Shown: positions 1-23,083 of the stretch, piece after piece | How the letters are laid out: the number at the start of each line of letters is the position of its first letter | How positions within the stretch are numbered: the stretch's first letter is position 1 | From: Xiphophorus maculatus | Taxonomy: Eukaryota > Chordata > Actinopteri > Cyprinodontiformes > Poeciliidae | Length of the DNA: 64,000 nt | Direction: 5' to 3' | Assembly: GCF_002775205.1 (NCBI RefSeq) | Contig: NC_036457.1 | Span: 8,262,024 to 8,326,023, forward strand | The notes under the pieces: generated by a model | Told to the model about the DNA's origin: nothing | Database searches by the model: none | What the model saw: the letters and a program-made list of their open reading frames with translations, nothing else | Position numbers and translations under genes: made by a program

Positions 1-1294
1 TTTAGTTATAAATCTTCAAACATGGAAGTTGTTTTGAAGTAGTTTTCTTTAGCTTTTTTGTGTGTGTTTGTTTTACTCTTATTGTGTTATATAGTATACA
101 AGTTGGTAGAAAACATTAAAATAATAGCAGGAAAATAGAAATATTGTTAGGTTTATATCAAAATATAAAACAAAAATAAAACATGTTTAGCATTAAGATA
201 TAACGTATTATTTTAAAACATACATGTGTAAATTTGAAGTTAATGAGATACTTTTGCATTAAAATTTTAAGTAAGTGATAGTTTGTGTTTTAGTGCTACA
301 CTCAAGGGACAAAGCAATACTAAGTAAAGGAGAAAAAAGGAAGTGGATAGTTTGTGCAGTTACTACATTAAGATGATAATGTTTATATTGTTTAAATATG
401 TGTAAATGTGATACTGTTAGAGCTTTGTACAAACTGGAGGCTGTATGTTATTGTTCAATAGTTAATGCATAATTTACATAAAAGGTTTTGACTGTTGACG
501 CATGCCCTTCAGAAAAAAAAGCACTTACTTCATTAAATATGTTAAGGATTTAAAAATATAAGCTAATTTCTCGAACCTCTGTTTTTTTAGAGCTGCTGTT
601 GATTGGCTAAAAATGGTGCGAGTTTTTAATTTTTATACATTTGTCCTTTAGGTAAACAATGAAAATCAGATTTTTAAGTATTTGCCGAACAATAACAATA
701 GCCCATTCTACTATCTAAGAACATGAATACACGTCATGCATCTGTGGGCATTAGAAAATCGAAGCAACATTTATAAAAGCAATCTAAATTAACAAATCAA
801 ATGTTATAGCTATTTCTGTGAAATAACTGCATGTTTCTGATACTTTTAAACATGCAAGCCACTTCAGAAAGAGACGTATGTGGAGCAGCAGAAGGATGCT
901 GTGGTGCTCCCTCTCTCCTCCAGATGAAATACTGCCATGGCAACCAAACAAAGAAGGGGTGATGTGATGGCAGTCTGGATGAGCAGAACAAAGGACGGAA
1001 AGCACCGCTTGTGTTTGGCTGCCTAATAAAAATGATCATGGGGGACAGTGGTTGTTTTGTTGTGGCCTCTACTTTAAGAAATAGACTGTATTGTTAAGAG
1101 GCAGCTGTTTAGTTGTAGTTTCTGGTCTGTTTTTCATTTCCAGTCTTGTGTTTGTTTGTTTGTAACGCTCTGATGTAAGCATGAGACTCCTTAAACAGTA
1201 AGATGAGCGGTCATTTGTTCATTTCTAAATATGTTTTAGTATGTATATAGTTGAATGTTAGAATATTTTTAATGGATTTCACATGTCTTTTCAG
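1..1294. other. maco1 intron 1 (or upstream region), no gene seen
   Basis: AT-rich non-coding sequence before the first macoilin exon seen in the window. I looked for the conserved basic first exon of macoilin (start codon followed by a Lys/Arg-rich stretch) on the plus strand and did not find it, so it probably lies upstream of the window. Short ORFs on the minus strand (784-1039) have no recognisable product. Confidence 0.6.
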
Positions 1295-11795
<10,501 letters not shown>

Positions 11796-12273
11796 AAAAA
11801 AAGGACCAAGTGGATCCCTGACACATTCTCAGCCTTCCATGCCAGGACCAGAAGAGTTTTTTTGTGTTTTTAAAAAAATACAGAGCTAAAGCAACACGGT
11901 GAAGACGCCTGCGTCCAGTTACCAGTGGACACAGCTACAAACCTCCTAAAGTCCAATGCCTTCTGCTGCACTGTTGGTGCTAACTTGGTGTTATTCATTA
12001 TATTTTCTGTTCTCCTCCCATATCAGAAAGATTCTCTTACAAAAGCGAGGTATTTTATATGCAGAGCTGCTAACGGCGGCATCGTATCCATCTTCATTAA
12101 ATGAGAGAAGCACAACATCGTTGCTTTTTCAGGCCTTGCAGATGAACAGACCTTTAGGTCTGGCGTTTGATGTGGATGTTCAATTGAAATGACAACAAAG
12201 GAGTAGAATACACAGAAGAAAGTACATGTCTGAGAAAGAGATGCAAATTTTGTCATCTTTGGTAATTAAATTC

Positions 12274-12279
12274 AATAAA
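12274..12279 (+). terminator. candidate maco1 poly(A) signal
   Basis: Canonical AATAAA about 480 nt after the macoilin stop codon. Later sites may be used as well. Confidence 0.5.
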
Positions 12280-15161
12280 GTGAAGTATATAGAACAAAAA
12301 GGATTCAGTAAAATTTAATTTAAACCATTTTCGGAGGTACCGTTTATGAATAATAATTATTACTTATTAAAATCAGAGTTTTTCCCCACTCAATAAATTG
12401 AACGCTTTTTCTAACATTTTCTGTGTGAGACTATGATGCTTCACAAAATATTTATTAAAAATCTTTTTACACATCCATCAGGGGTCCTAATAAATGTGGA
12501 GGTTCTGCTATCTGACAACAATTGTATGTTTTATGCTTTAAAGAGTGCAAAATCTAACATATTGCAACTCAATCTTTAATTCAACTGCACTATTAAATAG
12601 GCAAGCTGAAGAAGTATTTAAAAGTGTATTCTTTCCTCTGAATAATTAATGAGAACTTTCCAATTTAGACCGTTTGATGATTAAAAGAAATAGTACAGAT
12701 TTCAATATTAAAGCTATCTTTTAACCTAAAGTCCTACTACATGTGTGGTTTTAGGACAGAGAAACTAAAGCAGCTGAATGGAAATTTAGCCATAATTTAA
12801 CTTCAAGTTTACAGTTGTGCCACTCTGATGTAAACATACATATTCGATGTATTGGAAATTTTTAGCCGTAAACATTTTTTTTGTAAATTAGTTTCAGTTA
12901 TGAAAAGTAAAACAAAAAAAAACTAAAAAAAAAAAGATTTGTTAACTGAATAGTCTGAGTCCAAAATCGATTTAGTTGATGGACTTTATGTGAGTTTTGA
13001 ATATGAAATGTCTTTATTGGATAAAATACAAATAACACGTCCAAACGATTTACTTTATATCTATGAGAACATAAATGTGATTGATGATTAATTATTTTTG
13101 AAAACAAGCATGAAACAAGATGTTCTTGTCAGCTTGTGTTGACTGTAAATAGAGAATTATTTGGATTGTGCTGAAATTCAGATCAAAGTTTTTGTTTTTT
13201 TAATCTAAAATTACTCAGTGGTTTGGAACGAGACCCTTCAGATTTGGAATATTTCTACGTAACAGATGTTAGCTTTGTTATGAAGCTTCCTGGCTGCAGT
13301 CTGGGAGACTCTTTGGAGTATTTGATTGTCTCACTGTTGTAACACGAAAAAGGAGGAGCGCTAAAAAGAAACTGCAACCCTTGTGTCAGCAGACATTTTG
13401 ACACGGGAAGCTCGTGTTTGAACTGAACTGAACTGGCTTTTGAAGTTACAAATGAAAATGTGTTCACCAAACATGGCTCACGGATTTAATTACTGTGCCT
13501 ATATACGTCACTTTCAAACTGGGAAGTAAAACAAGAATTTAATGTGAATGAGTAATGTGTTTGAAGTGCTATGTACTGTTTTTGTTTGGATTTATTTTGT
13601 ACTCGCTGTACAGAACTGAAAATTCCCACGCAGCTGAGAAACTCATCGTTGAGACGTGGCCATTTTGGTAGCTTTTTATTTACAGTGTCTTTCTAGGGTG
13701 TTTTATATAAAAGCTATTTTTTAGTCTTCGCTGTTCTTCTATTTTAACTGCTGTAATTTTGTACGGCAGCGTGTTTTGTCAGCATGAAATGTGTTTTATC
13801 CAAGTGTTGTTTGAGCACACATTGTGAACTTCTGTACATGACTATTCTTGTACAAGGGCTAACATTTGTAAACCATTTTGGATGAATAATTGTTGAATTC
13901 AAACAGTGATGCTCTGAGGTTAGAGGTCACACTCCTGATACACCAGGATGGGGTTTTGTATAAATTATTTAAAATATTCGATTTTGTCCCTTTTGTGTTG
14001 TCTTCATGTAAATTATTTCTACTGGGGGCCTTGGAAGTTTTAATTTACACTTCAAAAATATACCATCAAAATTAGCTTTTTTTCTGTAGCATTCCTAATT
14101 CCTGAACATTTGTCAATATTTTTCTTATTTTAATTAAAAGTAATTTCACACTTCTCAGTTTTCCATGTATGGGCAAATGTTCCACAGTAGTCAAGCTTTA
14201 AATGCAAAAGTGAATGGATGGTTGAAACTTGGATGGATGGAAAAACCAAGGGGTATTGGATGGTATATGAAAATATGAGTGGATATACAAATTTATGGAC
14301 TTATGAGAAAATGGATGGATGGAGGACATAACCAGTTAATAGATGCACGAAACAATAAAATTGCGGCTCTCAAGTTTGCAGTATGTTGAAGTAGATCTGT
14401 TGGCTTTGCTGTGTAGTAGGAATGATTTCTGTTTCTTCCTACTTTTAGACAGTTGTTATAATGCGTAACCATGGAAACGAGGTGTTTTTTTTTATTACTC
14501 GAAGCAGCTGATCTGCCGTTTTTGAGACGCAAATAATTAAAATACGACCCAAAGTCTTAGAGAAGTTGAAAATGAGGCTTTGATAATGAAGAGCAGCAAC
14601 CAGAGTAGAGAAAGACAGAGGAAGTTCGAACTCTTTCATTGATCACAATGGGAAATGATCATATGTTCAACTTTATTTACGGGGTTTTTTTTTTATCTTT
14701 GATTCAAAATGTATATATTTTGTAGTTTTGGGTTAATTACTGCTCTGAGTGTGTTTTGATTCAGGAAACAAATTAATCGATTACTAAATTAGTTGACAAT
14801 TATTTCAATAATGGATTAATCAAAATAAATTCCATCAATTGTTTCACCCGTACTGGAGATCCATTCTGCCTATATCATAGTTATATGATAAGAATTTATA
14901 GTTATATGATATAGGCAAAACTTTTCTTTTGGGATACATATTCTTGAATTGACACATAAGAACATGGCTGGATGGAATAACAGATAGCTTGATGAGATAA
15001 AGGAGTCATTGATATATGGATAAAACTGACTTTAAATCCAGAACAGGACAGTAAATAAAGTCTGAGAAAACAAAGGAAAAACTCCATGTTGTGTTGCAAC
15101 CCTGCTTTTTATACAGCTTTTAAAAATTGAGTCAAACACATCAGAGATAATGTGATTTTTT

Positions 15162-15167
15162 TTTATT
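15162..15167 (-). terminator. candidate nrbp1 poly(A) signal
   Basis: Minus-strand AATAAA followed by an A run, about 1.27 kb after the nrbp1 stop. The choice among several possible sites is an inference. Confidence 0.35.
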
Positions 15168-16431
15168 ACCATTTTAGTTGAGGAAGTGAAAAAGAGGGTA
15201 AAAGCGTTGTGGAAACAGCACAGTGTCCAGCATACAGAGTACATGATGGTTACAGGCATGCCAGGCAGTCCCACACTCGTATCTACAGACCCTGTCAGGA
15301 GGTAGTCACAGCGCGGAGGACACAGCTCAGGCTCACCGACATCTTTATGTTCCTCCAAGCGCCGCGTGCAAGCCAGAGCCCACGGCTGGACAAGTTTACG
15401 AAAAGAAAAAGAGCAAAACAAAATTTCCACTTATCCGATAGAAGTGGATTGAGTCAGTAACTGAAGAGCAACAAAAATCTACTTCCGGATGAGCGAAAAC
15501 GGATTCCATGCATTGCTTTTCCTTTTGGACATGAAGCAAATGTGTATTCAAAGGTGAAAATCCAGAACTTGAAAATTAATCACACCAACTTACTAAGTGA
15601 ACAATTAGACCTAAAGAGAACTGGTTGTTGAGTGCTGCAATGTTTGCACTCAGTAATTTTTCATAGAAACTAACACCTTGATTTAAAGAAAAACAGGGAA
15701 TAAAAGTATAGAATCAGATCCCGGCCTCTGTGCTGGAAGTGAAATAGATCAAAGAGAGATACACAAATAAATAGATTTTTATATATATCTTAACCTGCTC
15801 ATCTGATTGTGTTGCAGCTGAAGGGTTTATGACTACATGTGTGATAGAGGAACTCAAAAGCAAAACTGAAATTGCTTATGTTTCTTCCGTAGTTTTCCCA
15901 CCTGAAACTGATCCGAGGTCAGCAGGCACCTCAAAAGTTTAAACGACCAGACTTTAAGCTCACAACACTATAAACACACGCTTCAGTTTGTCGGAACAGC
16001 AGACAGACACACAACTCCATTAAATGATTTAAGAAAAAAAAAATTTTTTAAATGCAACTTCAACACTGACTTAAGGAAAATACTGCTGTTATCCATTTTA
16101 TTTAGCTTTCTTCTACCATTTCCTTACCACTGAAAGAAATAAAGCATTTGTACTTTCCATTAGGCTTCAATTACAATTTCCTCTTTCAAAAGAGAAGAAG
16201 ATGGCTGTATGTGGTGGGAGAAATTAAAAATAAAAATAAAGAGAGACCAACAACCACTTAGTGGCAGCTTTTCCCACTAGAAGATACAAGAAGACGCTGC
16301 AGGATCTGCAGTCAGACCAAGGCTGCCCTCTCAGTTCTCTCTAAAGCTTTACAGCGATGTCAACGTGAAGCAAAAGCTAGTCCTGCTGCTGAGGACGAGG
16401 AGGACTCAGAGAAGGCCTGGCGAGTCCTCGG

Positions 16432-19400
16432 CTACGATGAAACGGTCACCGGATTGAGAGAATCGTTACGGCTGTAGAACTTGGAGAAGGCCTCTTCGAG
16501 AACGCACGCGAGCCGCGGCTGATCGCCCTGCAACGGCGAAAAGACGAAGTGAGAAGGATTCCACCTGGGATTTCTACAGAGAATCAGAGTCCTCTCTGCT
16601 CACCTCGCTGATGAATCCCAGCTGGACGAGCTCCACGGCCAGCTCCTGAACGTTCTCATCTGTGCAAAAGAATAAAAGAGATCACAAATTAAAGTTTTTT
16701 TTTTTATTTATGAAACATAACAGTGGCTTGTTTTCTGTCACCACCAACTTCTCTAAGTTCATTTGACTAGAAAGTCTGGTTCGTTTGGCGGGGGTTTGAA
16801 CATGTAATCAAATTCTGATGCTAACTGGACCGGAGACCAGGAAGCAGACTATAGTGCACGGCATTCTGGGTAAATTCAACCAAAATAAACACGCAAGTGT
16901 AAAGCTAGCAGGAGAAATGGCTCATAATCTTTTATCAAACAATCCGACAAACACTAAAATTTGACATCACTAGATTTTTTTGTTTACATTTTGTGAAGGC
17001 AGTTGGGCTCTATGTCTTCTTCAGAGGTTTTTGTGTCAATACCTTGAGTGGTTTTTGGTGCAGCGCCACCACAGGCAAAAGGGGGAACAGGTTTTTTTTT
17101 TAAAGGGTTTGGTTAATTTGACCCTGTGAAAGTGAACTGCAACAACTAAAAATGTAACTAATGTCACAACTCTGGTCCTAAATTCAACCAAGTCTACCAG
17201 ACTATCAGATGTAAATTTAGAAGAAAAAAACCCATCTGCAGCTAAAATAAACCATGCAAGCACCCAAATTACTTTTAAACCATAGAATAACCGCATCGAG
17301 AAAATTTACTCAAGTTTTACTTACTTGGTAATAAATCACAGCTCAAGTGCCTGTTTAGTTTATCCTCAAGTTTCAACAACAACGTCAGCTAAAAGAAAAA
17401 CAAAATAAGTCAATATAATTTGAGCACAAAACTTTTCCCAACATTCAGAAGCAGAATATTTGCCCCTCGACTAAAACATACGTGATGCTTGGTGCCCTCA
17501 TCGACAGGCTCGATGTTACACTGCATCTGGAGGACCTGGCAGGACAAATAAAAACGTGTTTGAGACTTCTTGTATATTTCTGCCATGAAATAATTAGAGC
17601 AGAGTAAGACGGCAAACGATGTCCAGACAACTTGTTCTTCAGAGAATAATGTGTACACTTTTCATCGCCCTGAACAAACCGATTTGACACAGCAGCTCAT
17701 ATATTTTCACTATACCCTAACTAAGACTTCTCCCTTTTAATGATGTAAAAAAAAAAAAAAAGACACCAAAAAAACAATGCGAATTTGATGCATTAGAAAG
17801 TGTCTGAGGACTGCAGTTCCCACCTTCCTGGTCTCAACCTCTGCAGGTTCAGGTGTTGGGGATTTGACTGACGGTGGGACGATGGGCGACGTAACGGCTT
17901 CCTGCTGAGGTTGCTGTGGACGGGGCATCCCGAAAGCAGTCAGCGGATAAATCCCATTCCTGATAACATGAAGAGGGAAAGCAGTAAAACATTAGAGCTT
18001 CAGCATTAACAATAAGAGTGACAAAAACAGAAGAACTCACAACTTCTTTGCTAATTCTTCAGGATACCAGTAACAAAGAAATTTGATTTTAATCAGGAAA
18101 CATCAGACAATAACTGTATTCAATCATGTTTTCCAGTTCATTGAACTTTTTTGATTGAACAGTGGAGAAGAGTCAAAGTAACACTCCGAAGAATAGTGTT
18201 AAGTTTTCAGAAATCATTCCTTGAAATGTATTATCATAAATCAAAATATCACGCTAAGAATTTTTTCATGTTGACAGTAAGCAATATCATAAGAAATACC
18301 ATATTATGAACCCAGAGATGGAAATATGTGCACAAATGTTGATACTCGAATCCAAACAGTTGCTTTTTAGATGTTGGTAGTAACTTCACCGTCACTTTTT
18401 CCAACCAACTGAAACCTAAAGTGTTTTAGAAATTAGATTAGCAAAATAAATCTGCTATTACCTCACATCTTCCAGAAACTTGTCCAGTTCTAATGCAGGA
18501 AACTGGGAGAGCCTGATAAGAAGGGGAAAAAAACAAATAAAACCTGTGGTGTTTGTAGCTACATCTGCATTTATACACATGATTCTGCCTGTAATCAAAT
18601 CAAAATAGTCAAAAATTGCAATCAGTTAATCTCCAAAGTGAAAGACTTACTTCATCTGAACTCCGTTCTTGGCTTCAACGATGACCAGGTTGGGGTCCAT
18701 GTTCTTCGTCATCTCCTCTAGAGCGTTTTCTGGAATCATATCTGCAGAAACAAAAACGGAAATCTGTCGATGCTTCCTCACAGAAAGAAAGCTGAAGATG
18801 GAAGAAGGCTTGAAGTTTGTCCTAAGCTGATTCACAAACTAAAAAATAGCTCTGGTTGCACTTCCAGAACTTCCTGAAGGCTCCAATCTGCTCTGATTTT
18901 TCAGCTGATCTTTGCTAAATGTGAGACAACTTCTATTTAGGGTTTCTACACAGTCTGGAATGGGAAAATTTTAAAAAAATTTAAACACTGTACTTAAGAA
19001 TGTTTAGTAGCAATACAACAGGTTTTTGTTGTATTAGTGCAACAAAAACCTGCAACAAAGTCAGCATCATTGAATCTTTCATGTACAGCAAAAAATACTG
19101 TATTACTGTACGCACGTTTGGTCCTCAGCTCTAACATAAAAGTGCTCATTAACAAACTATAAAAAGTCACAATTTGTGGGATTTAAGCTAAGATTGGTGA
19201 GAATAAAGCAACAATACAGAATTTCTTTCAACACTGAGCTAATCTTTGCCACAAATCCTGAAGGTTTAGTTCCTGCTCAGCACTATCAGATTTACAGCTG
19301 AGCAGCTTCAGACTCCAACAGCAGGAAATGTTTCTGTAACCCAGAAAGTGCAAATAAGCGAAGCAACTTAAAAAAACTTAATAATATAAACGGATGACAC

Positions 19401-22400
19401 AGTTTGAATATATGTGCTGACGTACGTTGGTGGCTGACGATGCAGTGTGCGGCTAGCAGCTTGAGTAAGGGCACCTCAAACAAGGCGGGGTGGAACAGCA
19501 GCTCTTTGGCTGTGGGTCTTTTGCTCGGGTCGACCTCCAGACACTTCTGGATGAATTCCTGAAAATGTGAGAATGGCGGAAAATAATAAGATGCAGAGTT
19601 TGTGCTGCTATAGCTGACTGAGATCTTAAGCTGCGGTTTATTCTTCACTGACCCGCTGCAACGGGTCTTCTAGGGACTGAATGGCACTGTTTATGGCTTC
19701 TTGGGACACATATGACGAATCTCCATTACTCTGGATTTCCAAAACAGCCATCTGGCAAAATGATCGGACAAAAAATGAGAATAAGTCAGGGTTCATACAC
19801 TTCAAGTTTACAAAGTTATCTTGTACAAGTGTACTAGTCTACTACTGGCACCAAGTAAACCAAAATATAGCAACATTTTATGTTATGAAATAGCTCTCTT
19901 ACATACACACTATAAACCTAACTGGTCTGAGAAAGTTACAAAAAAAAATCTCTAAAAACATTCTCGCCAAGTTTTCTGGCATTTAGTAAATAGAAATAAT
20001 TCTAACTAACTCTAATTCTAATTCTAACTAACCTAAAACAAAAAGAGTTTAGACTAACTTAACTTCCGACCGTGAGACGATAAATGTGCATGCATCTTTT
20101 TTATTATCTTTAAGTTTCTTGGCCTAAACTGTATGTAACATTTTCCAAATTTAGACTTTTAATCAAACGTTAGATTTCACTTCATTACAAAACTGTGAGG
20201 TCTGAATGTTAGCATTTTTTATACAGAAACCAAGCAAAGCACTTTGAAAATCTTGAAAACATCTAATTGAAATTCAAGCTTTTAAGGATTTCAAGACCCG
20301 TACAAACCCAAAATACAAAACATGAGTGAAAAGTGTACTGCTCTCGCTACTAGTCATTATTTAAAAAGAATAAATACTGAAAAGAAATTGTCAAAAACAT
20401 GAATCTCACTGTCTCTCACCTCTAAGGCGCACATTCCAAAGGAATAAATATCCACCGCTGTGGTAACATTGGCAACAGCTGGAAGCAGAAAAAGGTAAAT
20501 TCATATGAGAAAAAGAAAACAAAAACAGAACAGAGCTGCCTGACATTATTGTGAACTCTGCAGGATCTTGCCTCCATATTCTGGAGCAAAGAAGTGGAGG
20601 CACTTCTGCTCCTCCCGGCAGGTTTTCACATGGTTATTGATGGTGTCGGGGGCAACTAGAAGAGAAAAAAGGAGAACTCTTTGTAAACTGTGTCTGTGGA
20701 GAGACACGGTACTGGACTTGAGCTCATAAAACTGATCGTATTAATTCTAGAACATGTGAGCCGTGGCTCACCTGAGCCGATCTTGATGAGTCCGTTGTGC
20801 TGGATGAAGATGGTGTCGCAGGTGAGGTTGCCGTGGATGATGGCAGGTTCACAGGAGTGCAAGTAACTGGAGGCGAACACACAATAGTTACAATGACTTC
20901 TATATGTTGCTATATATAAGTTGCTTCTATAAGTTGCCACCTTAATAAACACCTAGACTTGGAGTGAAATCAATATTCTATTCATGTTTATGTTACACTG
21001 CATTAATAAATAGCTGTGCTGACTTATCAAAGTTGTAGCTCCTTGTAAAGATTTGTTCAGAAACAGTGTGTATCTAATTATAGCTAACTAACCTGAGGGC
21101 AGACAGTATCTGCGTACACCAGCGCTTCCAGGCCTGTCAGAAAGCAAACAGATTAGCAGAAATTAATTCTTGGCTAAAATATGTTTAAAAGAAAAACAAG
21201 AACAGGTTCAACGGGATTTGTATTTTAATCCGAGTTATAAAGCCAATTTCAAAGTTGAGGAATTTGAACATCTGGCGATGCAGCCGAACTTTTCAGACCT
21301 TTTCATTCATGGTTTTGTGGTTTTTCTTTGTTTTTTTCAGGAACTGCTTGAGACTGCCGGATGACATGTACTCAGTGATGAAAATGACCTGCAAAAAATA
21401 TATATAACAATCAAAATGAAGACTAACATTTTTTCCATGTGATTTAAAAAAAGTAGTAGTGACATGTTTTCATACCCTGGCTCTGTTTTCCTTCACATCT
21501 GCCCAGTACTTGTGGAACTTCACAATGTTCAAGTGATCCAGCTGGATTAAATTGTCAAACACAGCTTTCACCTTTTCCTGTCATATAAAAGAGGAAAAAG
21601 TTACTTTTAAGTACAAAGTTAAGTTGTTAAAAAAAAAAAAAAAGATAAAACGACTACACTCAGTTTTATTCCCTGTCATTTTTCACTGAATCGGTCATGG
21701 CGCAAGAATAAAATGCAACTTCTGCAGCTCTTAGTGATGGTGCATTCCATTTGCAGTCCTACACTGAACACCCAATATTAAAACTTTAAGTGTCGAAGGT
21801 CTTCAACCCAATCTAAAAATTAACTGGAAATCAGCCTTAACGTGTGACCAGAAGGTTGGGAACCCAAACCTTTCAACTAATTTTCCCTGTCAGTGAACGC
21901 ACCATAACTAGAGACCAGATCTTTCACTGGAAAAAATGTGACAGGTACTCTGAAGGACAGAGTGCCTGTCAGAGTTAAGTGTAATTTCTAAAACGCTAAC
22001 ACATAACTGTCTGTATTAACAAAACCATATAGAAACATCTTCTTTCTTCCTAGTGTGTAAACAGCAACAAGTCTGACTATTTTAATTTTGGATGCTTTTC
22101 AACGCATTTTACCTCCTGCAGTTTGAAGTTCTTCCTTTCTGAGAACATGACTTCATTCCACACCACCTCAACCCCTTCCTCTGTGTCCATGGCCAAGTAA
22201 GCATTATCGATCCCAGGCACATTACGCTGATTCACCTTTAATGAGGGAAAGAAAAACAATTAGAGCACTGGTATGCGAATCATTAAATCCCAGTTGGTAA
22301 TCAAAATGATGGTGATTACAAGAGACTATTTGAGCTGCTCTAACCCAAATTTAAAATGAACAGTAAAATGTGGTAAACAGACAAAACTCTATCTAATCTG

Positions 22401-23083
22401 GTTTAGTCTCTTGAAAGTATTTACATTTGAATCATTTTTCACATTATGTGACAAGGATTAAACTAGTACAGAAAATGGATGGGTGGTCAAAGAAGCAGCT
22501 GTATAATAACAATGCAGACACTTTATACAAGAAAATACACTTGTAAAAAGAGATATAGTTTAATATGATGCACTTCTGCATTTTGAAGCACAAAAAAGGT
22601 AGTAAAATCATCTGCTTGCAATACTTTGTTTTATTAGTGCAGATACCTCTGTACCATAACTTAATGCAGAACGGCAGCTCTATAGCTGTTTTTGTCACGT
22701 CAAATTCTTTTATTTCTCTATTATCAACAGTTTGATTAGTTCCAGATTATGTATACAGTATAGCTCCAATTCCCAACAAATCCCATCTCCATTTCAAAGA
22801 CAAACTTCCCCGTTTTGTGCAAACTTAAATGAAGCTACTCAGTCACACATGCCTCTTCCCTGCGTTTCTGCCAGCGTCCACACGGGCTTTCCTCCAAAAT
22901 CTCTGACTCATCCTCGCTCTCCTCTTCCTCGTCCTCCGTGGCAGCAGTGGGGGGAGGCTGGGTCACCGTGGACACCGGCGGCGACACGGATGCCACCGCT
23001 TGGCCTGCGGGCGGAGCTGCCCCCGAGTCTGGCTTCGTCTCCTGGGCAGGATCCGGGGCCTGCCTGCTCTCTCCTTCAGACAT
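16432..23083 (-). CDS. nrbp1: nuclear receptor-binding protein 1 (pseudokinase), complete, 17 coding exons
   Basis: NRBP1 is a cytoplasmic/nuclear adaptor pseudokinase known as a substrate receptor for elongin-based ubiquitin ligases and in trafficking. Exons, 5' to 3': 22853-23083, 22113-22235, 21476-21577, 21299-21388, 21093-21133, 20772-20866, 20572-20655, 20420-20478, 19653-19751, 19426-19558, 18651-18741, 18462-18512, 17824-17959, 17482-17535, 17325-17388, 16604-16659, 16432-16527. They total 534 residues (human 535). The start MSEGES and acidic stretch [17 protein letters not shown] match the family. The kinase fold lacks the ATP lysine (VVWNEV, N104), has HGN at 207-209 instead of HRD, and IKIGS instead of DFG. 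The C-terminus ends NPVTVSS. Two donors, after 22853 and 20572, read GC instead of GT. The gene is divergent from capn3 and convergent with maco1. Confidence 0.97.
19019..19052. repeat. perfect 13-bp inverted repeat, 8-nt loop
   Basis: CAGGTTTTTGTTG at 19019-19031 pairs with CAACAAAAACCTG at 19040-19052. It lies in an nrbp1 intron. Confidence 0.9.

Larger units (their letters stand above)
11796..16431. other. convergent 3' UTRs of maco1 (+) and nrbp1 (-) and the spacer between them
   Basis: No further gene is recognised. The maco1 3' UTR starts at 11796 and has an AATAAA at 12274. The sequence to about 13.9 kb (for example TGTAAATA, a Pumilio-type site, at 13144) could be an extended 3' UTR. 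The region 15.2-16.4 kb is richer in G and C and is probably nrbp1 3' UTR. GGAT-rich simple sequence lies at 14210-14330. A 12-bp inverted repeat (GCCTATATCATA at 14868 and its complement at 14905) is also present. Confidence 0.6.
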
